Shown: in pieces, positions 44,237 through 55,423 of the stretch
How the letters are laid out: each line of letters begins with the position of its first letter
How positions within the stretch are numbered: position 1 is the stretch's first letter
Assembly (NCBI RefSeq): GCF_037126465.1
Contig: NC_088204.1
Span: 74,151,807 to 74,215,806, forward strand
Direction of reading: 5' to 3'
DNA: 64,000 nucleotides
Source of the DNA: Ornithodoros turicata
Taxonomy: Eukaryota; Arthropoda; Arachnida; Ixodida; Argasidae
Position numbers and translations under genes: made by a program
Notes under the pieces: model-generated
The model's database searches: none
Told to the model about the DNA's origin: nothing
Seen by the model: only the letters and a program-made list of their open reading frames with translations

Positions 44237-44721
44237 TGAGTCAAGATGAACGGTTCGAGCTGGATATCCTAAGTGTCGCGCGTTTCATGCCAGTGATCAT
44301 GAAAATCCAGCGAAAATTTGCCTCACGACGTCGCAACACGGAAGTCCTGACACCCTGCACGACCTCTGTGTACCCGCTAGGCTGTGAGGCTGGCCCTGTG
44401 TGCAACGAGTGTGATGTATACTTGCCAACGTAGAGAACATACTCCTCCGCTGTCGGAGTTATATCAACGAGAGGCGTACACTGCAACCACAGTTTGCCAC
44501 CCTTTGCAGCCGCCCTTTCAACTTGTCGTGCATCCTCGGCCCTTGTGACACCGCGGCCCCACTCCAGGGCAGCCTTACGTCATGTAGTTGGTATTTTTGG
44601 GTGACTATCCTAAAGGACTCATTGTGACCCCGACAGCGCTCTCGGACATTCCCCCCTTCACGATCAGGATCGCCACCGCCACTCCGATCGTCATCGTCAT
44701 CACTCATATTAGACCCCCAGC

Positions 44722-44760
44722 TATGGTGAGCTAGAATGACTAGAATTCTAGCTCACCATA
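44722..44760. repeat. Perfect short palindrome, copy 2
   Basis: Arms tatggtgagctagaa and ttctagctcaccata with a 9-base loop. The arm matches the palindrome at 29779-29806. Confidence 0.9.
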
Positions 44761-44983
44761 CCCCAGCTATGCGGTAGCGTTCCACTCCTGTAGACTGGAA
44801 AACCTCCCTACTTTATCGCCAAAATATATAATCGTTGTTGTTGTTGTTCTGTGTATGAAAGGGGGGTGAGGGCGTTATGCTTCGGCCCCCTTCGGCAGAT
44901 TGAAAACTCTCCGCCTATGATAGCGACCATGTCATAATCCACAAAGCCTATATGCAGGAGCTTGTCCGCACTAACTGCTTGGG

Positions 44984-45215
44984 ACCAGCGGCATGGGCGA
45001 GCGGGTCAAAGCGCCTCGCTCGGTGGTGGTAGCCAAGGTTGTGCTGGGAGGTGCTGGGTTCGAATCCTACCATCGGCTGTGCTGTCTGAGGTTGTCCCTG
45101 GGTTTTTCCGAAGGCTTTCCAGACGAATGCCGGCATAGTTCACCACCTGTCCGCATCTGTATACGGCGCTCATAGCCACGGTTTTCTTCGCGGCGTGATC
45201 GGAACAGGGGAATCT
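44984..45215 (+). repeat. SINE with alternative tRNA-like head and internal deletion
   Basis: Head accagcggcatgggcgagcg differs from the usual type I head but matches the head at 50859-50897. B box gggttcgaatcctacc, then the usual central domain (ggctgtgctgtctgaggttg, ggctttccagacgaatgccg). The segment with the cggcccaggacg block and pyrimidine tract is deleted; the 3' end (ggcgctcatagccacggttt) is present without an A tail. Confidence 0.75.
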
Positions 45216-45246
45216 GAATTTTGAATGTGGACATGGGGGACATGTA

Positions 45247-45411
45247 ATCCCAAGCAGCACAGTGTGCTGGAAGTTGAGTGCAATGGGGGTGGACGGTATG
45301 TGTCTTATGAATGTTCCTTAGTTTCACGGGTCTGTTCAATGCCTTCTACCTACCCATCCACTCTCATTCCCCACTCCCACTCGACTTTCAGTGCATTTTG
45401 CTGCTTGGGAT
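45247..45411. mobile_element. Small TA-flanked MITE
   Basis: 165 bp, ends atcccaagcagcacagtgtg and the inverted gcattttgctgcttgggat, TA on both sides. Inner tips pair through gttgagtg against cactcgac. A single related end, gcccagtagcacaatgtact followed by gaaagtcgagtgcaa, occurs at 55381. Confidence 0.65.
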
Positions 45412-45413
45412 TA

Positions 45414-47640
45414 TACGGCCGCGGCGGACGACAGCAACAGTTCATCGTACTCGTACATAGGGCAACAGATGAAACCTGATAAGCGACGTAGGTCGAACGC
45501 TTGCGTGCCCTTTACTTCTTATCAAGGGGGAGCTCAAATATATAAAAAAAATATTTTACAGAAAGGTTTGTCACAAAAAAATTTGGACCTGCTGCTCCGC
45601 CTTGTAGCTTGCTTCTTATCAAGCTCCGCTTCTTTTCAGTTTCCAGTTTTTCCGCACCGTCAAAAAAGGCTCCCTCTTTCTTTGTTTCTGGCTCTTTTCT
45701 GTTTCCCTATTTATTCCTTCTTTTCAACGTTCATTTGTACCGCGGGCTTCAAGAGGTGGGAAGCCTTGCGCTGTGAAATCGACGCATGTGACCTCGTCTT
45801 AACCGGAAGCGGCCCCTTATCTTCCTGGGAAGTACTGGCGAGGCGAAAAAAGAGATGGTTGAACTATTTCCGGCAGAGATGCCACTTTCCGCTCCGGCTT
45901 CGGAACATTACAATGTATTTGATGTTTAACTGCAATGTTTCCTGTTTCAACTAAACTGTGATGCATTTGACGTTTCGTAGAATAACCTCGCGAAAATTGC
46001 GAAGAGCGGAAAGCGGGTTAGCTGGTAGACGAAAACCACGATGAAACAAGTCTTAGCATGGGATACGCGAAATGTGTGTATGTTCGTGTATTTCGTGTAT
46101 AGCCTATTCTAGGGCTTGTTTCGTCATGGGTTTCAAAAGTGATTGCAGTAAACTTTAACGGTGATATTTTTCTACAGTTTCGCTGGGTGCGATTACGGAT
46201 TTATAATTCGTGCTATGAACTTATACATTTTTAAAAAGAACTAATCGAAAGAATGCTTCGTGATATGTTAACGCTTCTAATAACTTACTGAACCTATTTG
46301 TTTGTCTCATCGTATTGTGTATTCTTCGTTATCTGTTTAATTATTACATAACTTATTTATTACTTAAATATTTACTCCAATGTGCTATACCGCCGGCTAA
46401 GCCTCATGTTTATTTAGGTTTGCGAGAATTTCATCGCAGTCGGAACTTTATTATTTCCCGCTCCGACAAGCTGCTCGCCACCTATCGGACCCCCAGTAGA
46501 AGCACTCAATGAATGATAGTAACAGCAGCCGGCCGAAATGTTTTGCGCTATCCCGAAACTATGCCGCAAGGTCCCTTCGTGTGCGATGGTGTTTACTGGC
46601 TTACAGAAGTCAAACAGCAACAAGCACAACTCAGTTCCGCAGTGCAAAAATACTGCGGAGAAGAGAATTCAATCTCGAGAACGAGAAGAGAAAACGGATA
46701 CTGTCCCAGGAGCGGCGTGAACGAAAACAACGAAGACCGCGACACGCTAGCATAACGCGAGTTATGTTATTTGTACCGTAGACCGAAGCGCCTCCTGTGT
46801 CACGCAAGGGCTCATGGGAACGTATTACAGCATTATGAGACGGCCAGAGGCGGAGGTAGAAGAAGAACAACATTTCCATTGTGTGCAGTAGCATCGTCAG
46901 CCGGGGTAAACCATAACCGAAGCAGACGACAGAGCAGTGTCCCTCAAAGTTCCCGTGCTGCTTTGCGCCGCGCGCTTGGTGGCGCGCGCGTCTTTGTTAA
47001 ATCGTCTATTCTTGAAGCGTGTCTCGTAGAAGAAGGCACGAAGCAGGTTGATTCATTCATCGGCAATCCTTCTTTTCTCCGCCATCTTGAAGACGACGCG
47101 AGCCCCTCTACAGGAAGTTGTAGTAGCGAATATTTATTTCGCTTAGTTTTTACTATTTCGGTGCGCAACATACGCTTGTGTTGTTACACTTCTCTGCCTT
47201 CTAGAGTTAATTTCAAAGCGTCATAGATGCTCCGACAGTTCAAGAAAACGGCGGCATAGGGTATCAAGGCGGTCTATAGGAAAGTGCAATTTTAATTTTT
47301 CACAAGTAGTGGTTCCTCGCGAGACAACTACGATCAGGAGCGTCGCCACAGCGGTCGGTCTGCGGATTAACACGACAAGGACACTGGGGACTCTTTAGGA
47401 CTCCGTACGTGAGTGACGAAAGTTTCGAAGTCTGCAGTGCCAACAGTGTCCTGTTTCTATTTTTCGAAGGACGGAAAGAAGTATCGTACTTGATCCTGAC
47501 AAACTGTGCACATCTGCAAGCCAGTGTACAAATATCTCACTCAGTACAAAAGAACATTGACGATAACTGCACATATACCAGAAAAAAATTGTGCAATACC
47601 AGCTTCATAGGGCGAGCAACCACCTAATCCGCATATGGTA
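45414..47640. other. Unassigned intergenic sequence
   Basis: Open frames of up to about 187 codons (45391-45954) have no recognisable domain. At 46965-46990 there is an alternating gcgcgcg-rich stretch; tccgccatcttgaagacg at 47077 is YY1-like. Confidence 0.3.
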
Positions 47641-48250
47641 CCCGCGCAGGTGAGATCCGCCACCGCACCTGGTGAAATAGGCCTACAGCAGCAAAAGGTG
47701 CAAAAACCGCGTCCGCGCGGATATTGAGCATATCCTCGCATCCGCAGTCATCGCACTTGTAAGAAGAGTATCGCCATCACGAAAATGTTACGTCATTAAA
47801 CTTTTGTCTAAGTCATTAACTTTTGTCTAAACTGTTGTCTAACTGTTAAAGGCACAGCAGTTAATAAGTAATTCGTAGCAGTGGAAAGTACGTCGATGCA
47901 AGCGATGGCGCACTTCGACGCCATTTTTGAGTCACGGCATGGTTCCCCCTAGCGGAAGTGGACGGAGACATCAATGCTCATTTGCGGAAATCTCCGCGCG
48001 CAGCGCAGAGGCGCGCGGATATATCAGCATCTTATCCGCGCCGATCCGCGCACATGGTCGCACAAGCGACTACTTTCCAGCCTTGCCTCTTCAGGATATT
48101 TAATATGGCCAAGTAAACTTCTGGTGTACAAATTCGATACAATACAATACGATATCCGCGCACTATACAGTACAACGAATACAATACAATTTCGATGAAA
48201 TACAATAAATTTCGATAGAATGCAATACAACACAATTTCAATACAACCTT
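47641..48250. repeat. Degenerate repeat zone: cgcgcggat motifs and aatac repeats
   Basis: Variants of gatccgc/cgcggat recur on both sides of 47640-48060 in inverted arrangement, which may be an old DNA transposon. From 48130 to 48250, aatacaatac-type motifs recur irregularly. I could not define ends or target duplications. Confidence 0.35.
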
Positions 48251-50027
48251 GCCTGCCGAGAGCCATAGGCAAAACAAGCCTCAAGAAACGCTTGTCGTTC
48301 GAGCGCTGACGCAATAAAACTCCCGGGCTAAATATTGGGATTCTGTGCGCGACAGAGGCCTGCACGCATTGATACGAGGCATGTGTATTGAACGGAACAT
48401 TTTTACCGCATTTGAACGGACGCGTAAATATTTTCCCTCCCGTGCGTAAACAACCCACGAACCGTGGGCGTGTCGTCTTTGCCGTGTAAAGGATAGGCTA
48501 AGCAGTGGCGTTAAGCTCTTTCTGTGAAAACACTGAGGCGTGCAAGAGATTAAACTCTAAACAAAGGGACTCTAAGTATAATAGAGAGAGAGAGAAAGCG
48601 TGTGTGTGAGAGAGAGAATGTGAGAGGGTCAACACGTCGTCAAATTGGTGTTCGCGGCTGACTGAATCAAGTGTTGAAAAGTTGTTTAAAGAGAATATGC
48701 TTTTGACGCGCGCGCGGCGTTAAGGCGCTTTCCATGATGCCTTATTCATAATACGCTGCGCACTTTAGGCGCAGTCTCATAAAATGAGTTCATTAAAAAA
48801 ATAGCAGGATTCGCCCCACCCGATTTTATCGGGACGATTTTATTTTGACATTTTCGAAAATTTTTCAGAGCGACCTATTAAGTGTGTGATATGTTGTGAC
48901 GTATATATAAGCTACGTTCTGAAATGACACCAAACGCGTAAGACGCTTGCCTCGTTCCTTTCCTGTACCCGTTCTTGCCTGTAATAGAACATTCACCAGC
49001 TCAATAGAACGTTCCTCGCTGTTAACAGCTATAGGATGCCTCTAGTATTCACCAGGGCACCAGCGTAGCAGCCTTTTAGTAAAGAACCACATTGTGATTC
49101 ATTTCCTTTTTCTTTTTTTTTTTCTTTTTCTTCATTCAGCTCTCACTAAGAACACAACATTAAATAAGTGGACCCGCCTAAGCCCGAGGTGCTTGTGAAA
49201 TAATTATTTGAAATTAATAATTGAAATGAAATTCATAATTACATCGTAGTTCCCTTACTGAGTGGCAGTACTCAGGCATGATAGTAATTATTCCTATACG
49301 AGTGTGATGAGTCTTGAATAATGACGGAGTTACAATTATCTTGTAAGTATATAGCTATACTTCTTTCGATCACTACTTAGAGTAACAGGTTATTTTCCTT
49401 GTAAAGTAACTTCTAACTGTATCTAGTTACGATTTTGTGTGAGAGTAACCGCGAAATGTAGCTGTAAATATGTAACCATCCCAACAAAATTCTCCCAACT
49501 AAGAATTCCCACAAAATTCTCAACTTCAGCATGATCCACACTTTGCATACGAGGCGCATATTGGCGTTCCTCAAACGATGCTCCGCAAAATCGTCCTGTA
49601 CGCGTAGCCATCTAAGCTCCCCGGAGGCGTTAGCTTCCATCCCAGTCGGCAGCGAAACGAAGTTTGAATTCCTTGCGGCGGACCGGTGCTGCCGTAATTC
49701 AATTTATGCGCCTCCCGACTGGGTTATGGTCCTTTAAATGGTTTCAGTATGCCTGACAAAGAAGCCCTTTGAAATAAAGTTAGGAATCGAGTGCAGATAT
49801 CGTAAAAGTTATCGCGCACGTCGGATGTTTCGTTTGGTCGTCAAAGATTCTTCAGCCTGGACTTGCGCCGGCTCTGCTTTTCTGGATGTCCATCTAGAAA
49901 CGTGACGGCGTTATAACTCGGCGTAAGGTTTCTGCTTTGCGGATTTGTATTCTTAAAGGCAATGGGTATGTTGTATGTTTTTATTTCGGTGAGCGGAATA
50001 TTCCGTTTAGCTTATGGAACACGTCTC
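48251..50027. other. Unassigned intergenic sequence
   Basis: (ga)n at 48581-48594 and a T/C run at 49110-49130. A gttac-rich stretch at 49320-49450 may be a decayed hAT end. No exon recognised. Confidence 0.3.
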
Positions 50028-50897
50028 TTTTTTTTAACTCCGTGTTAGTGCCGCGACGTAACTGTGGCTATGAGCGTCGTACTGATATGGACAGATGGAG
50101 AGAGGACTGCAGGAAGGAGTGAGGGTATAGGGGGTATACTATGCGTCCCGGGCCGACTTCAGTGGGAACTGTGCCGACATTCGTCTGGAAAGTCTTCGGC
50201 AAACCCCAGACAGCAGAGCCTGTGACAGGATTCGAACCCACCACCTCCCAGTCTTCAGCACACAGGGGTGGCATCCAATGTATTGCTCCGCCGACGAAAG
50301 CGTGCTGGGCGAACGCAATGCATCCGGGACAGGTCCTGGTCGTACGTCACAGCAAGCGCCAAGGCACACGTGACCTTAAAGATGGCGACGCCCGTGATCG
50401 GCGGCTAAACCTTTTGTAAACAATGCGGTTATTGTTTCTGCACGCCGTTTGGAATGTCTTGCGGTCACGGTAATTATTTTTATCCGATAATCGCTCAGTG
50501 TAACGTGCAGTTTTGCACATAAAACATCGCACTGTTGACGGCTTCCAAAGATGTGATGACGACCGCGCTTTAAGACTCACTGAGCCGATGCGATGTACTT
50601 AAACTAAGGCGAAATGGGCTACCATGTTACGGGAGAAGCACCGCATATTTTACGCTGGCAAAATACGTTCATCTCTTCGCGTTATGGCGACTAAAATATG
50701 TCGGTAAGCGGCAAAACGAGATGTAAACAAAGTCACATGACCTCCAAATGACGTTTTCTATGACGTGCGATCAGGACAAGATGGCCGTTTTGCCAAAAGC
50801 ACCCGCTTGAGGGTAAGTTACAACAATGGCGGGTTTGTGTCACCCCTGTGCTTCAGCACGACCTGCACGGGACCGCCCTCTCGACCATGCCGCTGGT
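50028..50897 (-). repeat. SINE split by a hAT-type element
   Basis: Parts 50028-50260 and 50859-50897 form one minus-strand SINE. The head, in the distal part, reads accagcggcatggtcgagag; the proximal part holds the B box (gattcgaacccacca inverted), the central domain, ctgcagtcctctctccatct and the type I 3' end with a T run at 50028-50035. The 590-bp element at 50261 interrupts it between head and B box. Confidence 0.85.
50261..50850. mobile_element. hAT-type element family D, copy 2
   Basis: 590 bp. Ends cacaggggtg and cacccctgtg are perfect 10-bp inverted repeats; cttcagca is duplicated at 50253-50260 and 50851-50858. The interior follows copy 1 (27533-28124) closely, including aagatggcg, atgtaaacaaagtcacatga and gacgttttctatgacgt. 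No coding frame is shared by the copies. Confidence 0.9.
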
Positions 50898-51083
50898 GGA
50901 ACATGGAATATATGTTGGAGTATCCTCCTCAGCGCGTGGCTTAGATCGGGTTGAAGGTTTCTTCGTGGGCACCTAACTAGTGCTATTCCGCAGGGTCTTC
51001 CTAGTCACAGTCTGGTTGATTACGCTAGACAGGGAATTAACTTCAGTTAATTCATTACTTAAGGTGAATAGCAAAATAGAATG

Positions 51084-51297
51084 GTGGTGACGGTGAAAGG
51101 GCTCGTCGTTTTCGACCTCACAGAGGTGGGCAACGTCACAAACTGACGCCCTGGGCTAATGTGCGTCCTGGGCCGACTTCTAAGGGAACTGTGCCGACCT
51201 ATGTCTGAAAGCGTCTGAGGAAAACCCAGGAAAAAAACCCCAGAGAGGACAGCCGGCACCGGGATTCGAACTCGGGTACCTCCGAGTCTCGACACGA
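51084..51297 (-). repeat. SINE type II with target duplications
   Basis: Flanked by aaaatagaatg at 51073-51083 and 51298-51308. On the minus strand it runs from gtcgagactcggaggtaccc through the B box gagttcgaatcccggtg, the central domain and the type II 3' part (gtttgtgacgttgccc) to a short cac tail. The tRNA-like A-box half is missing, so it is 5'-truncated at insertion. Confidence 0.85.
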
Positions 51298-51308
51298 AAA
51301 ATAGAATG

Positions 51309-52689
51309 ACTCCGCAAGACGACTGACAAGCAAATCCCCGTAGGCCTCACCCTCGTGGTGTTCAAGAAAGAGGAAGCTTCGTTCAAATTACTGGAAACAC
51401 CGGAACATGTATAGAAAATGAAATCCAGGTTGAGCCGACGCGGGCCGCTTCAGTAATGGGCGGATGCCGGTCCGGAAGGAAGCGGCTCCGTACGGCTCGC
51501 AGTAACACGCCAGCATCGATTAATAATCGTTTCTCACATGCGGTCACATTCCTGACATTCAAGCGATAAATCACTAAGAATATGCTACGTACCTCCCCCC
51601 ATAAACCTACCTACCCCCTACCCCCATAAACGTTCGCTAAATACTAAAGAATGAGCTAGCATATAACGCGCACACTATACCTTGATGCTCGATGTGGTGT
51701 GATGGAAGAAGGGGTGGTGGCGTGGCTATTTACCGATCTGATTCATTGCCGGTGAGACTGTGTGCTGATACAGGAGGTCGTGTGCATCTTGGGACGACTT
51801 CATAGGGAAGTGTTGCGAAAACTACGTTTGAGAGCCCGAAAAAAAGATGGGTGTAAAAGAGTTCAACAGTTTAGAGCCGTGCCTGATATCGTAGCTGGAT
51901 CGCGAAAGATGGAAGAATCACGCAATCCAGTGATTTATCTAAACTCCCCCCTCCCCCAATGTTTGTTTACATCCCACCAACATAAAGCCGGTACAACGCT
52001 ACCGTAATAATAAATGACCGCCCCCAATGTTTTGCACACACACACACACCCCTCCGTGTTTGCGATTCTGGGTAAACCGCTAACGCGAACTGGTAGCGCA
52101 CACTAATTAGACTACAAGAAGGGCACACCGCCGCAAACAAATCACCGCCAAATCACCGCGACAGATCTACTCCACTTACATTGCATCCAATAGGAGATCT
52201 CCAAACCAAGAACGTGACCTGCAAGCAGTGACACTCTACCTGCGCGCGCAAGCCATTTCACCGAATAGGAGCAGAACGAAAGCGGAACTGTCATGCCGGA
52301 GTCTTTTTCTCTTGTTTCGCATTACACGAGCACGGTGACAAACAAGCCTGAAACAAGAACCGTACCGCGGAGACGAGCATCTTGGTTTGCTTCGTACAAG
52401 TTGCTCAGTTATGTCGTCCTACGCGATGACGTTAAAGGGACACCGAAGTGCTCACTGAACATTTTCCAAATATTATGCTTCATGCAAGAACCTAGCTCGC
52501 GATATTCTTTAGCCGTGGCGATTTTGCGAAACAAGATGTCATTGAACGAGAAGACAAAACGAGGAATGTCGCCAGAGTGCATCGTTCATAAAGCAAACAT
52601 ATTGGTAAATCCAGTGGGGACTGTACGCGATGGTTATTGTACCTGGTATGGTTTTAGCGCATCGCTTCTCAGGCAGCACAACATCTTGT
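51309..52689. other. Unassigned intergenic sequence
   Basis: Contains ctacccccta-type C-rich tracts at 51594-51626, cacacacacacac at 52035-52048 and the gttaaagggacaccgaagtg motif at 52432. The frame at 52293-52766 runs into the minisatellite and is not a gene. Confidence 0.3.
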
Positions 52690-52942
52690 CCCAATATTGG
52701 ACGAGCATTGGCCCAATCTTGGAACAATATTGGACCAATCTTTGCCCAATATTGGTCCAACATTAGTCCAATTGTAGCTCAATATTGGATGAACATTGGT
52801 TCAATCTTGGAACAATATTGGACCAATCTTTACCCAATATTGGACCAACATTGGTCCAATTGTGGCCCAATATTGGACGAACATTGGTCCAATCTTGGCC
52901 CAGTGTTGGGCGAACATTGGTTCAATCTTAAACCAATATAGG
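52690..52942. repeat. 11-bp palindromic minisatellite with 88-bp higher-order period
   Basis: About 22 consecutive 11-bp units derived from nccaatattgg. Variant units follow the order acgaacattgg, tccaatcttgg, aacaatattgg, accaatctttg, cccaatattgg, tccaacattgg, tccaattgtgg, cccaatattgg; this eight-unit block (88 bp) is present twice (52701-52788 and 52789-52876) followed by a partial third. The unit core ccaatattgg is its own reverse complement. Confidence 0.95.
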
Positions 52943-55378
52943 GCCGGTATTGTCAATATTCTGCCAATATGAAGAGATACACCGGTGCCGTCCGACTAAT
53001 GAAGAACGCCGTTTTATCTTCTGCCGCTAATACCCCAAGAGGCTAAATAGAGAGAGAGAGAGAGAGACATGTTTCCGGTGCAGAAAGCGCAAATACTCTG
53101 GCGACTTCTTGGCTTCCCGAAGGAACAACCTTGCTCTAGGGCTTCATTTTATTCTTTGCACGTTTTCTTCTCTTCTTCTTGGTGTTCTGTTTCTTTTTTT
53201 AAGTCTATCGTCGAGCGTGCTCATATTATGCAGTTATTCGCTGCGGGTGGTGCACTGCAAGAGGCTAACAACACTTTCTGCAGAGTGGCATTGAAAGCGC
53301 TCACCAATAGTCGATCACGTCGGAGCTTAGGTCTCCATATCGGCTCTGTTTCATTTTTTTTTTTTTTTTATTGCTCGAGTTCCGACGGGGTGTTGCCGTA
53401 TGTGTAAAACTTTGAAATTTTATAACACCTAATAAATATTATTATTATTATTATCAAAACAAGACATAGGTATCTGGGATGAAATGTAGAATACGTGCTT
53501 TTCGCACCAGCATTACTCTTAAAACGTTGTCCGCTATTGAGCGTCAGGCACATCTCGAGCATCGACGTCATCATTACGTCATGGTGACGTTTCTTCGTTA
53601 CAGGTCTATTGGCTTTACGTCGCGAGACAGCTATGATTATGACCGACGCCACGGCGGCTTGTCTGGTCTGTGAATTAATTTTGCCCACCTGAGGGTTGTT
53701 TCGCGTGCGCCGAAAGCTCAGCACGCGGCACACCGTATAACGATCCCGGCTGATATGGGCGCGTGTAAACAATTATATACATAGTGTAACGACACTACAC
53801 TAAAAGTGTCGTGTAGCAAATTCTGAAACACGCACGTGCGTTAAAATATCCATCCCCGAATTTTGATATGCAAATTTATTTATTTATTTTTTATTTTTAT
53901 ATTCGAATGAGCCGAAACCGAAACCGCAGCCACCGGGAACGCATGGAGCACAGCGCTCATTTCACGTCGGACGGGATGAATGGAGTAGGTGCCGATGAGC
54001 TGGTCAGATAACCCGCTTCCCGGCTAAGATAAGCCTCCGTCGGCGTAGATGATGCGCGCTAGAGGCGCGGTTTTTCGGTTTCGGCTGATCTGCATACTAA
54101 AATTCAGCCATGAATATTTCACTGCACGCGCTGTTTTCCGGATTTTCAAAACATAGAATGACTTTCAACGTTGATTTTCTCCCGTTCTGTTATCCTGCTT
54201 TTGCTCAAAATTCCGTAATTAAAGAATTAATGGATTTTAAGTAATTAGTCATATTGTAGCTACATACTCTCTTCCAGAGGACGTCCGAGGTGCCGATTTG
54301 GTGCGTGTCTATTAAGTATTTTGCTGTTCATTATAAATTTATTGATCATAAGTTATTTTTTTTTATTACAAAAATAACCCGGTCTCTTATGTTCGTCTAT
54401 GATAACATGGGACGACCTGTCGTAGCCCCCTAAAGAGGGTGACTTTCTTTCTTTTATTTTAGTTTCCACAATTTAGCGAATGAAGAACTGGACCAGTTGA
54501 AAAAAAAAATTACGTTTTGCACATAATACGCACTGATGACAAGTTTTAGTTTAGTTTCATTTCATCTTCATTGCGAACACCCGTACTTTATCTTCGTTTG
54601 CCCAGTATGACGTACGCATAGCAACCTGTCCCTAGACCGCATCGAAAAGAAAGATAGAAAGGAAAAAAAAAATAATGGCGTTTCCGTGCACAGCACGTGG
54701 TGAAGGTCAGAGCACTGCTTGCCCTCGGTAACAAAGCTGTTGCTATGGCTGCACCTTTTCCTTTTTTATTTTATTCTTCTTTGCTTTCGATGTGTGGAAG
54801 TGTACAGGGACACGTAGCCACTCAGTTTGGTCTAGCCCCCTATACTTTGCCCTAATTTCGATGTCTGTGTTTGCTTGCGTGCCGCAGTGAGGGCACAAAC
54901 ACGGTGTTTATCTGTTTGTTCTTGAGTATGTGCGTGTCTGCCTGAGTGGACATGTTGCAGTGGAAGCCAACACACGCACACAAAAAGAAAGAAAGTAGAC
55001 TATCGTTGTGGTCGTGGCTGTTGCAAGCGTGGCGCAAGCTCCAAGTTAGCCTTTTTGTGGCCCTTGAAGAGTGGAAGTTTTGCGAGGACAAGTGTTATGT
55101 GTGTGGGGGTGGGGGTGGGGGGGAGGTTGGAAGGAAAGCGGGAAAGTATTCTGTTCGTACGATTTGCGTTAGGCCATGTCAGTTGTTGGCAGCCATGTGC
55201 GAGGAGACAGAACAACAACTACATGCACGACGATTCATGTAGTTAGCGATTGATGTATTTATTGGCGCATCGCGGTGAAACACCAATCATCATCATCATC
55301 GTCGTCGTCGTCGTTTAACCGCAACAGTTGCGGAGGAGACAAAGATATGTTATCGTGTTCGACGTTTTAAAGTAGGAA
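52943..55378. other. Unassigned intergenic sequence
   Basis: (ga)n at 53049-53067, T run at 53354-53369, (att)n at 53434-53453, G-rich tract at 55099-55122 and a cat/cgt triplet run at 55287-55314. No exon recognised. Confidence 0.3.
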
Positions 55379-55423
55379 TAGCCCAGTAGCACAATGTACT
55401 GAAAGTCGAGTGCAAGAGAGCGC
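55379..55423 (+). repeat. Solo end of the MITE seen at 45247
   Basis: gcccagtagcacaatgtact followed by gaaagtcgagtgcaa matches one terminal repeat of the 45247-45411 element. No inverted partner was found nearby. Confidence 0.4.

Noticed and set aside
45391..45954. 187-codon plus-strand open frame
   Set aside because: No domain, no homology I can recall, and low-complexity stretches; likely chance.
46960..47110. CpG-island promoter of a gene at 47 kb
   Set aside because: There is a gcgcgcg stretch and a YY1-like site, but no exon follows and the enrichment is short.
52293..52941. Tryptophan-rich repeat protein spanning 52.3-52.9 kb
   Set aside because: The repeats come from translating the 11-bp minisatellite, which is open in all frames. 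The unit length is not a multiple of three, so there is no selected protein repeat.
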